Source: Gammaproteobacteria bacterium
GTDB taxonomy: Bacteria; Pseudomonadota; Gammaproteobacteria; Chromatiales; Chromatiaceae
DNA length: 36,357 nucleotides
Assembly (NCBI GenBank): GCA_020445335.1
Contig: JAGRGU010000058.1
Span: 1-36,357, forward strand
Reading direction: 5' to 3'
Numbering within the stretch: position 1 is the stretch's first letter; every line of letters starts with the position of its first letter. A program made the position numbers and the translations under genes. Below, piece after piece: positions 8,986 through 15,693 of the stretch. The notes beneath the pieces are model-generated. The model ran no database searches. It was not told the origin of the DNA and saw only the letters and a list, made by a program, of their open reading frames with translations.

Positions 8986-9954
8986 ATGCTCGATACCGCG
9001 CCTTTGCTGCTGCCGACCACCTTTCCGCCGATCAGCCGCTCGCGCCTGGAAACGCTGCAGGTCAACCTTGGATATCTCTGCAACCAGACCTGCAAGCACT
9101 GTCACGTCAACGCCGGACCCAAGCGCACTGAACTGATGTCGAAGGAGACGATCGATCAGGTGCTGGCGCTGGTGCGGCGACAGGGAGTGAATACGCTCGA
9201 CCTGACCGGCGGCGCGCCGGAACTGAATCCCGAGTTTCGCTATCTGGTGAGCACGGCGCGCGAGATTGGCGTGCGGGTGATCGACCGCTGCAATCTGACA
9301 GTACTGCTGGAACCCGGGCAGGAGGGGCTGGCGGAGTTTCTGGCCAGCGAGGGCGTCGAGATCGTCGCCTCGCTGCCCTGTTATCTGAAAGAGAACGTCG
9401 ACAATCAACGCGGCAAAGGGGTCTATGATGCCAGCATTGCAGCGCTGAAATTGCTCAACGGTCTCGGCTACGGCGCGGAGGAGGCAGGGCTCTCGCTCAG
9501 TCTGGTCTACAATCCGCAGGGGGCGGACCTGCCGCCGGCGCAGGATCTGCTGGAGGTGGACTACAAGCGACGCTTGTGGGACGACCATGGCATCCGCTTC
9601 AACACCCTGTTCACGATCACCAACATGCCGATTGCCCGATTCGGTAGCACCCTGCTCTCCAAAGGGCAGTTCGACTCCTACATGGAGCTGCTGAAAAACG
9701 CCTACCGCCCAGACAATCTGGCAACGGTGATGTGCCGCACGCTGCTGAGCGTCGACTGGCAGGGGTACGTCTACGATTGCGACTTCAATCAGATGCTGGA
9801 TATGCCGCTCGACAGCGAAAGAGAGAGTCAGCGGGTGCACATCCGCGATCTGATCAGCCAGGACCTGCAGGGAAAAACCATCAGGATCGGCGAACACTGT
9901 TACGGCTGCACCGCCGGGCAGGGGAGCAGCTGCGGCGGCGCTCTCTCCGACTAG
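8986..9954 (+). CDS. arsS: ArsS-like radical SAM protein (arsenosugar-type biosynthesis)
   Basis: A 322-residue radical SAM enzyme of the ArsS / TIGR04167 family, proposed to transfer the 5'-deoxyadenosyl group in arsenosugar formation. The iron-sulfur cluster motif CxxxCxxC is at C32, C36 and C39 (CNQTCKHCHVNAG), followed by LDLTGGAPELNP and the family-specific C-terminal cysteine region HCYGCTAGQGSSCGG (C305, C308, C316). Some relatives carry selenocysteine in this C-terminal region; here every position is an ordinary TGC or TGT codon. ATG 8986 is chosen because AGGA lies about 10 bases upstream; the longer frame back to 8737 only runs across the Ala tRNA gene. The next gene, 46 bases downstream, is its usual partner. 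No arsM methyltransferase or arsR is nearby, so the real substrate is uncertain. Confidence 0.85.
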   Translation: MLDTAPLLLPTTFPPISRSRLETLQVNLGYLCNQTCKHCHVNAGPKRTELMSKETIDQVLALVRRQGVNTLDLTGGAPELNPEFRYLVSTAREIGVRVIDRCNLTVLLEPGQEGLAEFLASEGVEIVASLPCYLKENVDNQRGKGVYDASIAALKLLNGLGYGAEEAGLSLSLVYNPQGADLPPAQDLLEVDYKRRLWDDHGIRFNTLFTITNMPIARFGSTLLSKGQFDSYMELLKNAYRPDNLATVMCRTLLSVDWQGYVYDCDFNQMLDMPLDSERESQRVHIRDLISQDLQGKTIRIGEHCYGCTAGQGSSCGGALSD

Positions 9955-10000
9955 CACCCATCTTCCTCTACAGCGTTCATCCGCATAACCGGCCGGCGAG

Positions 10001-10633
10001 ATGCTCTATCCCGACGCGCGCATTCTGTTGTTTGCCAAGGCGCCCGAACCCGGACGAGTTAAGACGCGCCTGGTGCCTGCGCTGAGCGTGGAAGCGGCTG
10101 CCGGACTCTACGCACGGATGCTGGACCACACCGTGGCAATGACGATCGATGCTGCGATTGCACCGCTCGAATGCAGCTGTGCGCCCGACGCCCGACACCC
10201 CTTTTTTCAGCATCTGGCACAGCGTTACGCTCTCATGCTGTCATCCCAGGCAGGCGCGGATCTCGGCGAGCGCATGGCCAATGCCGCCCGCGGACACCTC
10301 GCCGGGGGAGTCCCGGTGGTGCTGATCGGGGGCGATGTGCCGGCGCTGCGACCGAGACACTTGATAGAGGCTTTGCGCCAGCTCCATGCCGGCAGCGATG
10401 CGGTGGTGGCGCCGGCCGAAGACGGGGGTTACGTAATGCTGGCGCTGCGCCGTTTCGACCACTCGCTGTTCACCGATATGGCCTGGGGGAGCGACTCTGT
10501 TCTTGCGGTCACACGGCAGCGGCTGGCGGCACTCGGATGGCGCTGGCAGGAGACGGAGACGCTATGGGATCTCGACAGGGCGGCCGATCTGTCCCGCCTG
10601 GAGCCGCATCAGCTCAGATGGCTGTCGGGTTGA
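10001..10633 (+). CDS. TIGR04282-type glycosyltransferase (DUF2064), ArsS partner
   Basis: A 210-residue cytoplasmic protein of the DUF2064 group, a GT-A-fold nucleotidyl- or glycosyl-transferase-like family whose members are often named arsenosugar biosynthesis glycosyltransferases. Recognisable motifs are LLFAKAPEPGRVKTRLVP near the start (nucleotide-binding loop), GADLGERMANA, LIGGDVPALRPRHLIEAL (metal or nucleotide contact) and APAEDGGYVMLALRR. The full family length is present. It follows the ArsS-like gene closely on the same strand, so the two are likely co-transcribed and act in one pathway. Its last 20 bases overlap the 3' end of the convergent PilZ gene, which leaves no room for a terminator between them. 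The ribosome site is weak (GGCGAG). Confidence 0.85.
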   Translation: MLYPDARILLFAKAPEPGRVKTRLVPALSVEAAAGLYARMLDHTVAMTIDAAIAPLECSCAPDARHPFFQHLAQRYALMLSSQAGADLGERMANAARGHLAGGVPVVLIGGDVPALRPRHLIEALRQLHAGSDAVVAPAEDGGYVMLALRRFDHSLFTDMAWGSDSVLAVTRQRLAALGWRWQETETLWDLDRAADLSRLEPHQLRWLSG

Positions 10634-11366
10634 CTCCCGTTGCCTGCTCGTGTTGCATGCGTTTGAGCACCCTGAGTATCTTTTGCAGTGACGATGGGTC
10701 GATCACCTCGAATCTGCCGCCAAGTCGGGTGAACTGCTGCTGGCGGTCGGTTTTGCAGAAGCAGACTTCGAGCGAGAATGAGATCTCCCCCTCACCCGGC
10801 AGCCGCAACAGACAGCTGGAGATGATTTCGCCCGGGTAGAGCTCCACTTCGTCGGTCAGAATGATACCGACGCCTTCACGCGACAGGTCGCTGACGTAAC
10901 CCTTCAGCAACTGGCTCGATCCCCTGCCGCGCAGCGCGTGGAAATCGATATCGGCACCGCTGGAGGTGACGCGGTTGGCGCTTCGCTGCTGCTGGTAGTG
11001 GAGAGTGGCGGGTAGCCTTGCTTTGTAGAAAGCGGCGCCGTTTTTCTTGCGTATCTCCAACAGTTGCGTGGAGAAGCTCAACACCACACCTTCGAGCCGT
11101 CCCGTAAGCGTTATTCTCTGACCGACCCGCAACAACCGGTCGCCAAACTCGGGGGAGAGTTCGTCAAGGATGAGGAAGTCGTGCTCGTCGTAGATGCCGA
11201 GTAGGGCAGTGCTGAAACTGTGTGCCTGGCCAGGTAGTTCAACGCGGAAGAGGAGATGTGTGGCGGAGGCGCGCAGCAGCAGTGCAACCACCTGCTCCTT
11301 TGCGATCACCCTGAATTCGTCGTCCCCCGCAATCGTCTGCCGCCGCCGCGGCAGGATGTTTTTCAT
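10614..11366 (-). CDS. YcgR-like PilZ protein, probable c-di-GMP flagellar brake
   Basis: A 250-residue cytoplasmic protein with two domains. The first, about residues 15-120, is a YcgR-type N-terminal beta domain (PilZN), and the second, about 122-235, is a PilZ domain. The c-di-GMP-binding signature is intact: RxxxR at R128-R132 and DLSREG at D160-G165. YcgR relatives bind the flagellar motor when c-di-GMP rises and slow or bias swimming, which fits the location directly downstream of flgM-flgN. ATG 11366 is chosen as it begins the conserved part and lies just after the flgN stop; the longer frame up to 11531 only overlaps flgN. It is 34 bases from flgN on the same strand, so it is probably the last gene of the sigma28-driven flgMN transcript. 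Confidence 0.85.
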   Translation of the reverse strand: MKNILPRRRQTIAGDDEFRVIAKEQVVALLLRASATHLLFRVELPGQAHSFSTALLGIYDEHDFLILDELSPEFGDRLLRVGQRITLTGRLEGVVLSFSTQLLEIRKKNGAAFYKARLPATLHYQQQRSANRVTSSGADIDFHALRGRGSSQLLKGYVSDLSREGVGIILTDEVELYPGEIISSCLLRLPGEGEISFSLEVCFCKTDRQQQFTRLGGRFEVIDPSSLQKILRVLKRMQHEQATGVNPTAI

Positions 11367-11400
11367 GATCGCGAACACCCGGCGCCACTCCCTGCGGCGT

Positions 11401-11889
11401 TCAGGCTTTCGCCAGACTCTGCGGCGAGCGTCCGTCGGCGAGGCCGCTACGACCGTAAGTGGGGCTCTGCTCGTTCTGGTTGGTAAGGATATCGAGCGCG
11501 GCGCGTACGTGGCGTTGGGCCAGCGCGACAATGCCGCCGTTGATTTCGTTCTGTTCGTGGAGCCTGGGGGCGAGCTGTTCTATTCGCTTCCAGGCGAGTT
11601 CCAGCTCCGCCGTTGGATGCGCGTACTCGACAAGCTGTCCGGTGCCTTCGCGACCGCTGGGCAGGCCCAGCGCCGTCAGGAAGCGGTCGCGCGCCAGCAG
11701 CAATTCGGCCATCCGCCTGACCAGCAGTTGCTTCTGTTTGCTGATGGCGCGGATCTCCTCCGCTTCACCCTTGACCAGCAGCTGGTGCTCCTGTTCGAGC
11801 ACCTGCATCAGCGCCTCGCCGCTTTCCGCTTCGGCGGCCAGCATGGCATGAAACTGCTGGATATGGGCGGGTTTGAGGATAAAAGTCAT
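11401..11889 (-). CDS. flgN: FlgN, export chaperone for hook-filament junction proteins
   Basis: FlgN holds FlgK and FlgL in a soluble state and delivers them to the flagellar export gate. The 162-residue, strongly helical protein has the expected pattern: repeated acidic/basic heptads (LMQVLEQEHQLLVKGEAEEIRAISKQKQLLVRRMAELLLARDRFL) and a C-terminal tail probably used for substrate binding. The ATG overlaps the flgM stop codon by one base (TGATG on the minus strand), so translation is likely coupled to flgM. Its clients FlgK and FlgL are encoded in this same window at 25157-28371. Identification rests on the position after flgM and the helical pattern, both of which fit well. Confidence 0.92.
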   Translation of the reverse strand: MTFILKPAHIQQFHAMLAAEAESGEALMQVLEQEHQLLVKGEAEEIRAISKQKQLLVRRMAELLLARDRFLTALGLPSGREGTGQLVEYAHPTAELELAWKRIEQLAPRLHEQNEINGGIVALAQRHVRAALDILTNQNEQSPTYGRSGLADGRSPQSLAKA

Positions 11890-12215
11890 CAGCTCTGCAC
11901 TTCCAGTGTCGCCAGCTCTTTCTCCTGGGTCACCAGATTGTTGGCTGCGGTTACCGGTTGGAACTGAAAACTGCCGGTGGCCACGGCGCGCTGGGTCTCA
12001 GTCACCAGCCCCACGTCGACCACGGGAAGCTGGGACACCCGATTGGTCAGCTCCTGCAGATTGGTGGCCGAATCGGTCAGGCTGACCCTGTCATCGCTTG
12101 CGGCCGCAGCTGATTGCCGTGGCGCGCCGGTCGCTGATTTGGCCGATGTAAGCTGTCGGTTGTCACCCGCACTCTGAACGTTTTTTCCAGATAAACCATT
12201 GATTTCGACGCTCAT
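11889..12215 (-). CDS. flgM: FlgM, anti-sigma28 factor
   Basis: FlgM binds and holds the flagellar sigma factor FliA until the hook is finished, when it is exported and the filament genes switch on. The 108 residues begin MSVEINGLSGK and have a polar, disordered Ala/Ser/Gln-rich N-terminal half. The C-terminal sigma-binding half reads DRVSLTDSATNLQELTNRVSQLPVVDVGLVTETQRAVATGSFQ, which is the family signature. The start has AGAAGG six bases upstream. A strong sigma28 promoter lies between flgA and this gene, so FlgM is made more once its own target is active, a known feedback. flgN overlaps its stop. Confidence 0.95.
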   Translation of the reverse strand: MSVEINGLSGKNVQSAGDNRQLTSAKSATGAPRQSAAAASDDRVSLTDSATNLQELTNRVSQLPVVDVGLVTETQRAVATGSFQFQPVTAANNLVTQEKELATLEVQS

Positions 12216-12258
12216 TGGGTACCTTCTTTTACAGTTGATAGAGGATCTCTACTGGATA

Positions 12259-12285
12259 ATAGCGGCCGCTTCATTGACGACTTTA
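12259..12285 (-). promoter_or_regulatory. Sigma28 (FliA) promoter of flgM
   Basis: On the minus strand the site reads TAAAGTCG-N11-GCCGCTAT, with exactly the spacing of the FliA consensus TAAAGTTT-N11-GCCGATAA. It lies in the 103-base flgA-flgM gap and would start transcription about 35-40 bases before the flgM ATG. Confidence 0.85.
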
Positions 12286-12318
12286 GCAGTAAATCCCCGG
12301 CCGTGCGGCCGCCCCGGC

Positions 12319-13014
12319 TCACATGGCAACCTCGACTGTGTCGCGGGCGACGACAATGCCCTCTATCTCGCGTTGGGAGCTGATGTTGGTGACCTTGACG
12401 CGATCGCCCCTGGAGGCATCTTGGTGCGCCTTGCCGGCCATTCTCACTTCGATCGAGCCGGAGCGACCGACTATCGTCACCTGGCCTCCGCGCCTGATAT
12501 CGAGCCGCGGATGCAGCTGGCCGGGCGTCAGAACGGCGTCCTTGCGCAGCGCGCGCTTCAGCGTTCTGCCCACGGCTTCGGCCGGGTTGTCGAGGTAACC
12601 GCTATGCAAACCGGAGACCACGCGCGTCTCCAGCCTGAGGTCACCCGGAGCGATTCGCGAACCGCGCGTTAGGGCGCGGTTGCTCACCAGTATCGCTCGA
12701 CTCAGCTCGACTTTGAGCGAGACGTAGATGGTCCATTCCGTTGCGCCGCGGCAGCGTACGCCGACTGTCTGGCGGGTTCCTGTCTGCCGGGTGCCGGTGG
12801 AGAAGGTCTCCAGCGGCTGCGGGCAGCGGGGCAGGCGCAGCCGGCTGTCGAGCGCGCCTGGGGTCACCTTCAACGATTGCACGTCGCTGCTGAGCAACTG
12901 CAGGATGTGGGTGCGTGCGCTCTGCAGGATGCGTTCATGAGATTCGGTATCGGCCGCGCTTGCGCTGGCAGCGGTGGATGCGAGCAACAGAAGGATGATA
13001 AGGCATCGGCGCAT
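12319..13014 (-). CDS. flgA: FlgA, P-ring assembly chaperone
   Basis: FlgA is a periplasmic chaperone that helps FlgI assemble into the P ring around the flagellar rod. The 231 residues start with a Sec signal peptide (MRRCLIILLLLASTAASASA, cleavage expected near residue 20), followed by an N-terminal domain with two cysteines that are usually disulfide-linked (RLPRCPQPLE and VGVRCRG). The SAF-type C-terminal domain contains NRALTRGSRIAPGDLRLETR and a terminal VKVTNISSQREIEGIVVARDTVEVAM. Length and motifs are normal for the family. It is preceded by a sigma54-type promoter and is separated from flgM by a sigma28 promoter, so the two genes belong to different stages of the regulon. Confidence 0.96.
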   Translation of the reverse strand: MRRCLIILLLLASTAASASAADTESHERILQSARTHILQLLSSDVQSLKVTPGALDSRLRLPRCPQPLETFSTGTRQTGTRQTVGVRCRGATEWTIYVSLKVELSRAILVSNRALTRGSRIAPGDLRLETRVVSGLHSGYLDNPAEAVGRTLKRALRKDAVLTPGQLHPRLDIRRGGQVTIVGRSGSIEVRMAGKAHQDASRGDRVKVTNISSQREIEGIVVARDTVEVAM

Positions 13015-13051
13015 GGTTTCACTCTTTGCTTGTCTGGAGCGTCAATTCTGT

Positions 13052-13067
13052 GACGCTGGCGAGCGTC
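13052..13067 (-). other. Small stem-loop in the flgA leader
   Basis: GACGCT and AGCGTC form a perfect 6-base stem around a 4-base loop between the flgA promoter and its ATG, about 38 bases before the start codon. There is no T-run on either strand, so it is not a terminator. It could affect message stability or be a protein site. Confidence 0.35.
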
Positions 13068-13080
13068 CTGACAGAATAAA

Positions 13081-13096
13081 AGCAAGCAACATGCCG
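13081..13096 (-). promoter_or_regulatory. Sigma54 promoter of flgA
   Basis: On the minus strand, CGGCAT-N5-TTGCT matches the -24/-12 consensus TGGCAC-N5-TTGCA, with the invariant GG and GC exactly 10 bases apart. It would start transcription about 55 bases before flgA. This fits the FleQ/FlrA-type hierarchy in which early flagellar genes use sigma54. Confidence 0.7.
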
Positions 13097-13109
13097 AACT
13101 GCGGCGAAT

Positions 13110-13136
13110 CCGCCAGGGAGTGTCCATCCCTGGCGG
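13110..13136 (-). terminator. Perfect 10-bp hairpin after the chemoreceptor gene
   Basis: CCGCCAGGGA (13110-13119) and TCCCTGGCGG (13127-13136) form a perfect 10-bp, GC-rich stem with a 7-base loop, 18 bases past the chemoreceptor stop and just upstream of the flgA promoter. There is no T-run, so it may be a Rho-assisted terminator or a 3' end stabiliser rather than a classical intrinsic terminator. Confidence 0.45.
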
Positions 13137-13154
13137 TTACGCGCTTGGTTTGCG

Positions 13155-14759
13155 TTATGCGGTTTTGAACTGTTTGAGCTGGAGGATAAGGTCGGATGCC
13201 AGGCGCTTGAGATGCTCGCTGGCGTCCAGCGTCTGCGCCGAACTCTCACTGTTATAGCGCGAACTGTCGCTGATGCGGGTGACGTTGTGGTTGATGTCGT
13301 CTGTGACCGTACGCTGCTCCTCGGCGGCCGATGCGATCTGGGTGTTCATGTCGAGAATGGTTGCGACTGCCGAGGTGATGGCACCCAGCGCCTGCCCTGC
13401 TTTGTTGGCCTGCGCGACGGTCTCCAGGGTGCGTTGCTGTCCCTGGTTCATCACATCGACCGCGTTGCGTGAACCTTTCTGCACCAGTTCGATCATCTCC
13501 TGGATCTCGTCGGTCGAACTTTGCGTGCGGCTGGCAAGCGTGCGCACCTCTTCAGCCACCACCGCGAAACCGCGACCCTGATCGCCGGCGCGGGCCGCTT
13601 CGATGGCGGCGTTCAGCGCCAGCAGATTGGTCTGTTCGGCAATCGACTTGATCACCTCCAGAATGGAACCGATGCCGGTCGTGTCCTGTTCGAGCTTGCC
13701 GATCACCTCGGCCGCGTTGGTAACGTCGACGGCCAGGGCTTCGATGGCGTTCACCGACTCCATCACCATGTCGCTGCCGCGCTTGGCGTTCTCGTCCGCC
13801 TCCGCGGCTGCGCTCGCGGCATCGGCGGCGTTGCGCGCAACCTCCTGCACGGTCGCGGACAACTCATGAATTGCCGTTGCCACCTGCTCGGTCGCGTTGT
13901 ACTGATCCGTGATGCGGGTATTGTTGCTGGTGGTGATCTCCGCCAGTTTGCGAGCGGCGGAATCGACTTCGGTGGAAGAGCCGTCAATCTGTCCGATGAG
14001 CTGTTTCATCGTCTCCAGCAACTGATCGAACTCGCGTGACATGGTGCCGAGCTCATCGCCGTTTTTACTGGCGACCGGCACGGTGAGGTCGCCCTTGGAA
14101 GCGAAGTTGATACTCCTGCCGATATGCGCGATCTCGCGGCGTATGACCCCTCCCATCCAGAGCGCTGCAAGAACCGAAAAGACGATTGCGCCACAGGTCA
14201 GCGCCAGGGTTGCGAAAGTGGCTTTCTCGCTCTCCCGGGCTGCACTCTCGAGGGTTTTGTCGCTCTGCGTCACCGCGGCCGACAGTTTCTGCGTGACCAG
14301 GTCGTTCAGACCGGCGTGGACGCTGGCGACATCCTCCATCAGCAGAATTGCGGTCGAAACGTCGATTGCCAACATCTCCGCGACGCCACCGACCCCGGCG
14401 ACATAGGCTTGCAGAGGCTCCACGAGTTCGGCAAGCGCCGGGTTCTCGTCGACCGTCGTCCGCAGCGCCTGCAGCTGCTCCGTGCTTCTACGGATGCTCG
14501 CCTCGATGATCGAGTTGTCCGAGGTGCCGATGTTGGCGATATTGATGGTCCGATAGAGATTGGCGTGGATACTGCCAAGCTCTATCGCGAATCCGGTGAT
14601 GCGTTCGTAGTCGCTCAGATCGGCATGGATAGAGGGCAGCAGATCGGTCCGTTGCCGCTCCGCGATCATATAGGTTGCCACACCCATGATGACCATGAAG
14701 CAGAGTATCAGCACCGGGCTGAACAGTAACTTCATTCTAATACTCATTTTGGAAATCAT
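13155..14759 (-). CDS. Methyl-accepting chemotaxis protein (chemoreceptor)
   Basis: A 534-residue transmembrane chemoreceptor that would control CheA. Residues 10-33 and 183-205 are the two membrane segments. The roughly 150-residue periplasmic part between them is mostly helical and resembles a four-helix-bundle (4HB) ligand domain rather than a Cache fold. HAMP covers about 206-258. The signalling hairpin follows, with tip sequence [37 protein letters not shown] at about 373-409. The C-terminus ends LKQFKTA and carries no CheR-binding pentapeptide. It lies 88 bases downstream of a secreted Cache protein gene on the same strand, and the pair is probably one sigma28 transcript. The Cache protein might supply ligand-loaded input to this receptor, which is inference. 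Start ATG 14759; a second ATG at 14744 is possible. Confidence 0.95.
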   Translation of the reverse strand: MISKMSIRMKLLFSPVLILCFMVIMGVATYMIAERQRTDLLPSIHADLSDYERITGFAIELGSIHANLYRTINIANIGTSDNSIIEASIRRSTEQLQALRTTVDENPALAELVEPLQAYVAGVGGVAEMLAIDVSTAILLMEDVASVHAGLNDLVTQKLSAAVTQSDKTLESAARESEKATFATLALTCGAIVFSVLAALWMGGVIRREIAHIGRSINFASKGDLTVPVASKNGDELGTMSREFDQLLETMKQLIGQIDGSSTEVDSAARKLAEITTSNNTRITDQYNATEQVATAIHELSATVQEVARNAADAASAAAEADENAKRGSDMVMESVNAIEALAVDVTNAAEVIGKLEQDTTGIGSILEVIKSIAEQTNLLALNAAIEAARAGDQGRGFAVVAEEVRTLASRTQSSTDEIQEMIELVQKGSRNAVDVMNQGQQRTLETVAQANKAGQALGAITSAVATILDMNTQIASAAEEQRTVTDDINHNVTRISDSSRYNSESSAQTLDASEHLKRLASDLILQLKQFKTA

Positions 14760-14800
14760 GGCGTCTCACTTGCTCTGGTATTGGTGTTGAGTCCTGAACT

Positions 14801-14820
14801 CCGGGGTGTCGCCACCCCGG
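14801..14820 (-). other. Perfect stem-loop between the Cache and chemoreceptor genes
   Basis: CCGGGGTG (14801-14808) and CACCCCGG (14813-14820) form a perfect 8-bp stem with a TCGC loop in the 88-base gap. No T-run follows. It could stabilise the upstream Cache message or reduce read-through, giving more sensor than receptor. Confidence 0.45.
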
Positions 14821-14847
14821 TGTCGAAATCGTTGTGCGGCGGTTGCC

Positions 14848-15303
14848 TCAGAGAAATACTCCACAGCCGACGTACGTATCCATGCCCTTGAGTTTCTGCA
14901 CGTAGGTCGTCTTGGGGGTGAACTTGCCGGTCTTGGGGTGTTTCCACATGTAGTCGACCCAGCCGGTCCCCGTTGGTCCCTGGACGACCTTGGCCATCTC
15001 GCGCACGAAGTAGGTACCCTTGGGGTCGCGCAGATTGTAGTGGTTGGTGTTTTCGAGCTTGGGCACGACGCCGTGGATCAGCATGGTGCCGTCCAACTGC
15101 TGCACGAACACGTAAAGCGATCCTTTGATGAACTCGCCGTTCTTGTCATGAAACGCTTCGCGCGCCGCATCCAGGCCGTTTTGTTCGACATACAGCGCGG
15201 CCTTCTGCGCCAGCGCTTGAGCTTCTTCACGGCTCTCCGCCCAGAGCAGCGCGGGCAGCAGGCAGAGGGCCAGTACAAAATAACGCAAGTGTGTGATTTT
15301 CAT
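14848..15303 (-). CDS. Secreted single-Cache-domain (sCache_2) sensor protein
   Basis: A 151-residue protein starting with a Sec signal peptide (MKITHLRYFVLALCLLPALLWA, cleavage expected at about residue 22), followed by one small Cache fold: LYVFVQQLDGTMLIHGVVP, NHYNLRDPKGTYFVREMAKV, GTGWVDYMWKHPKTGKFTPKTTYVQKL and GMDTYVGCGVFL. It has no membrane anchor or output domain, so it should act as a free periplasmic small-ligand-binding protein. ATG 15303 is chosen because GGGAGA lies just upstream and the signal peptide begins there. It heads a two-gene unit with the chemoreceptor and has a sigma28 promoter 136 bases upstream. Stand-alone Cache proteins of this kind are found near chemotaxis and kinase genes, but the ligand cannot be predicted. 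Confidence 0.87.
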   Translation of the reverse strand: MKITHLRYFVLALCLLPALLWAESREEAQALAQKAALYVEQNGLDAAREAFHDKNGEFIKGSLYVFVQQLDGTMLIHGVVPKLENTNHYNLRDPKGTYFVREMAKVVQGPTGTGWVDYMWKHPKTGKFTPKTTYVQKLKGMDTYVGCGVFL

Positions 15304-15438
15304 CGTGGTCTCCCGTTGTCGAGACGATCTGTCGGTCGTCCTATATAAGATGTCTGTTGTCGTCAGCCCGGTACTGCGGCTGCTCCGTCGAGTGCACCGG
15401 TGGTGGCCGGTGGGCCGTTCCGGGCGGGCTCCCATTGT

Positions 15439-15465
15439 TTATCGGAAAAAATGTTTTGAGCTTTA
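15439..15465 (-). promoter_or_regulatory. Sigma28 (FliA) promoter of the Cache-chemoreceptor operon
   Basis: On the minus strand the site reads TAAAGCTC-N11-TCCGATAA, seven of eight bases matching in the -10 region and correct spacing. It would give a leader of about 130 bases before the Cache ATG. It faces away from the cheV promoters in the same 390-base gap (15304-15693), which holds no gene. Confidence 0.85.
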
Positions 15466-15522
15466 GGGGTATCACGCTCGAAACGGAGTTGCTTCCATCG
15501 TGGTTACCATAACCGGTCGGTA

Positions 15523-15538
15523 TGGATGTAACCTTGCA
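15523..15538 (+). promoter_or_regulatory. Possible sigma54 promoter upstream of cheV
   Basis: TGGATG-N5-TTGCA has the invariant GG-N10-GC spacing and a perfect -12 element, with a weaker -24 element. It lies 155 bases before cheV, upstream of the sigma28 site. An imperfect palindrome (15503-15532) overlaps its -24 box. Confidence 0.45.
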
Positions 15539-15633
15539 CGAGAGTAGCGAGTGGAGAGATCAAGTCTTTTAAAGAGGAAGGGGGGGATCTTTACGGGGGC
15601 CGACGGAGGCTACGCCCAATCGATCCATATTCC

Positions 15634-15660
15634 TAAAGCTGGCGTGCGCCTCGCCGATAC
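15634..15660 (+). promoter_or_regulatory. Sigma28 (FliA) promoter of cheV
   Basis: TAAAGCTG-N11-GCCGATAC matches the FliA consensus at 12 of 16 positions with exact spacing, and ends 33 bases before the cheV ATG. Transcription would begin near 15667. Confidence 0.88.
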
Positions 15661-15693
15661 TCTCGGTTGAACGACCATGTGGGAGAGAGATCG

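Noticed and set aside
8986..9954. Selenocysteine in the ArsS-like protein
   Set aside because: Some relatives use selenocysteine near the C-terminus, but here all cysteine positions are normal cysteine codons and there is no in-frame TGA.
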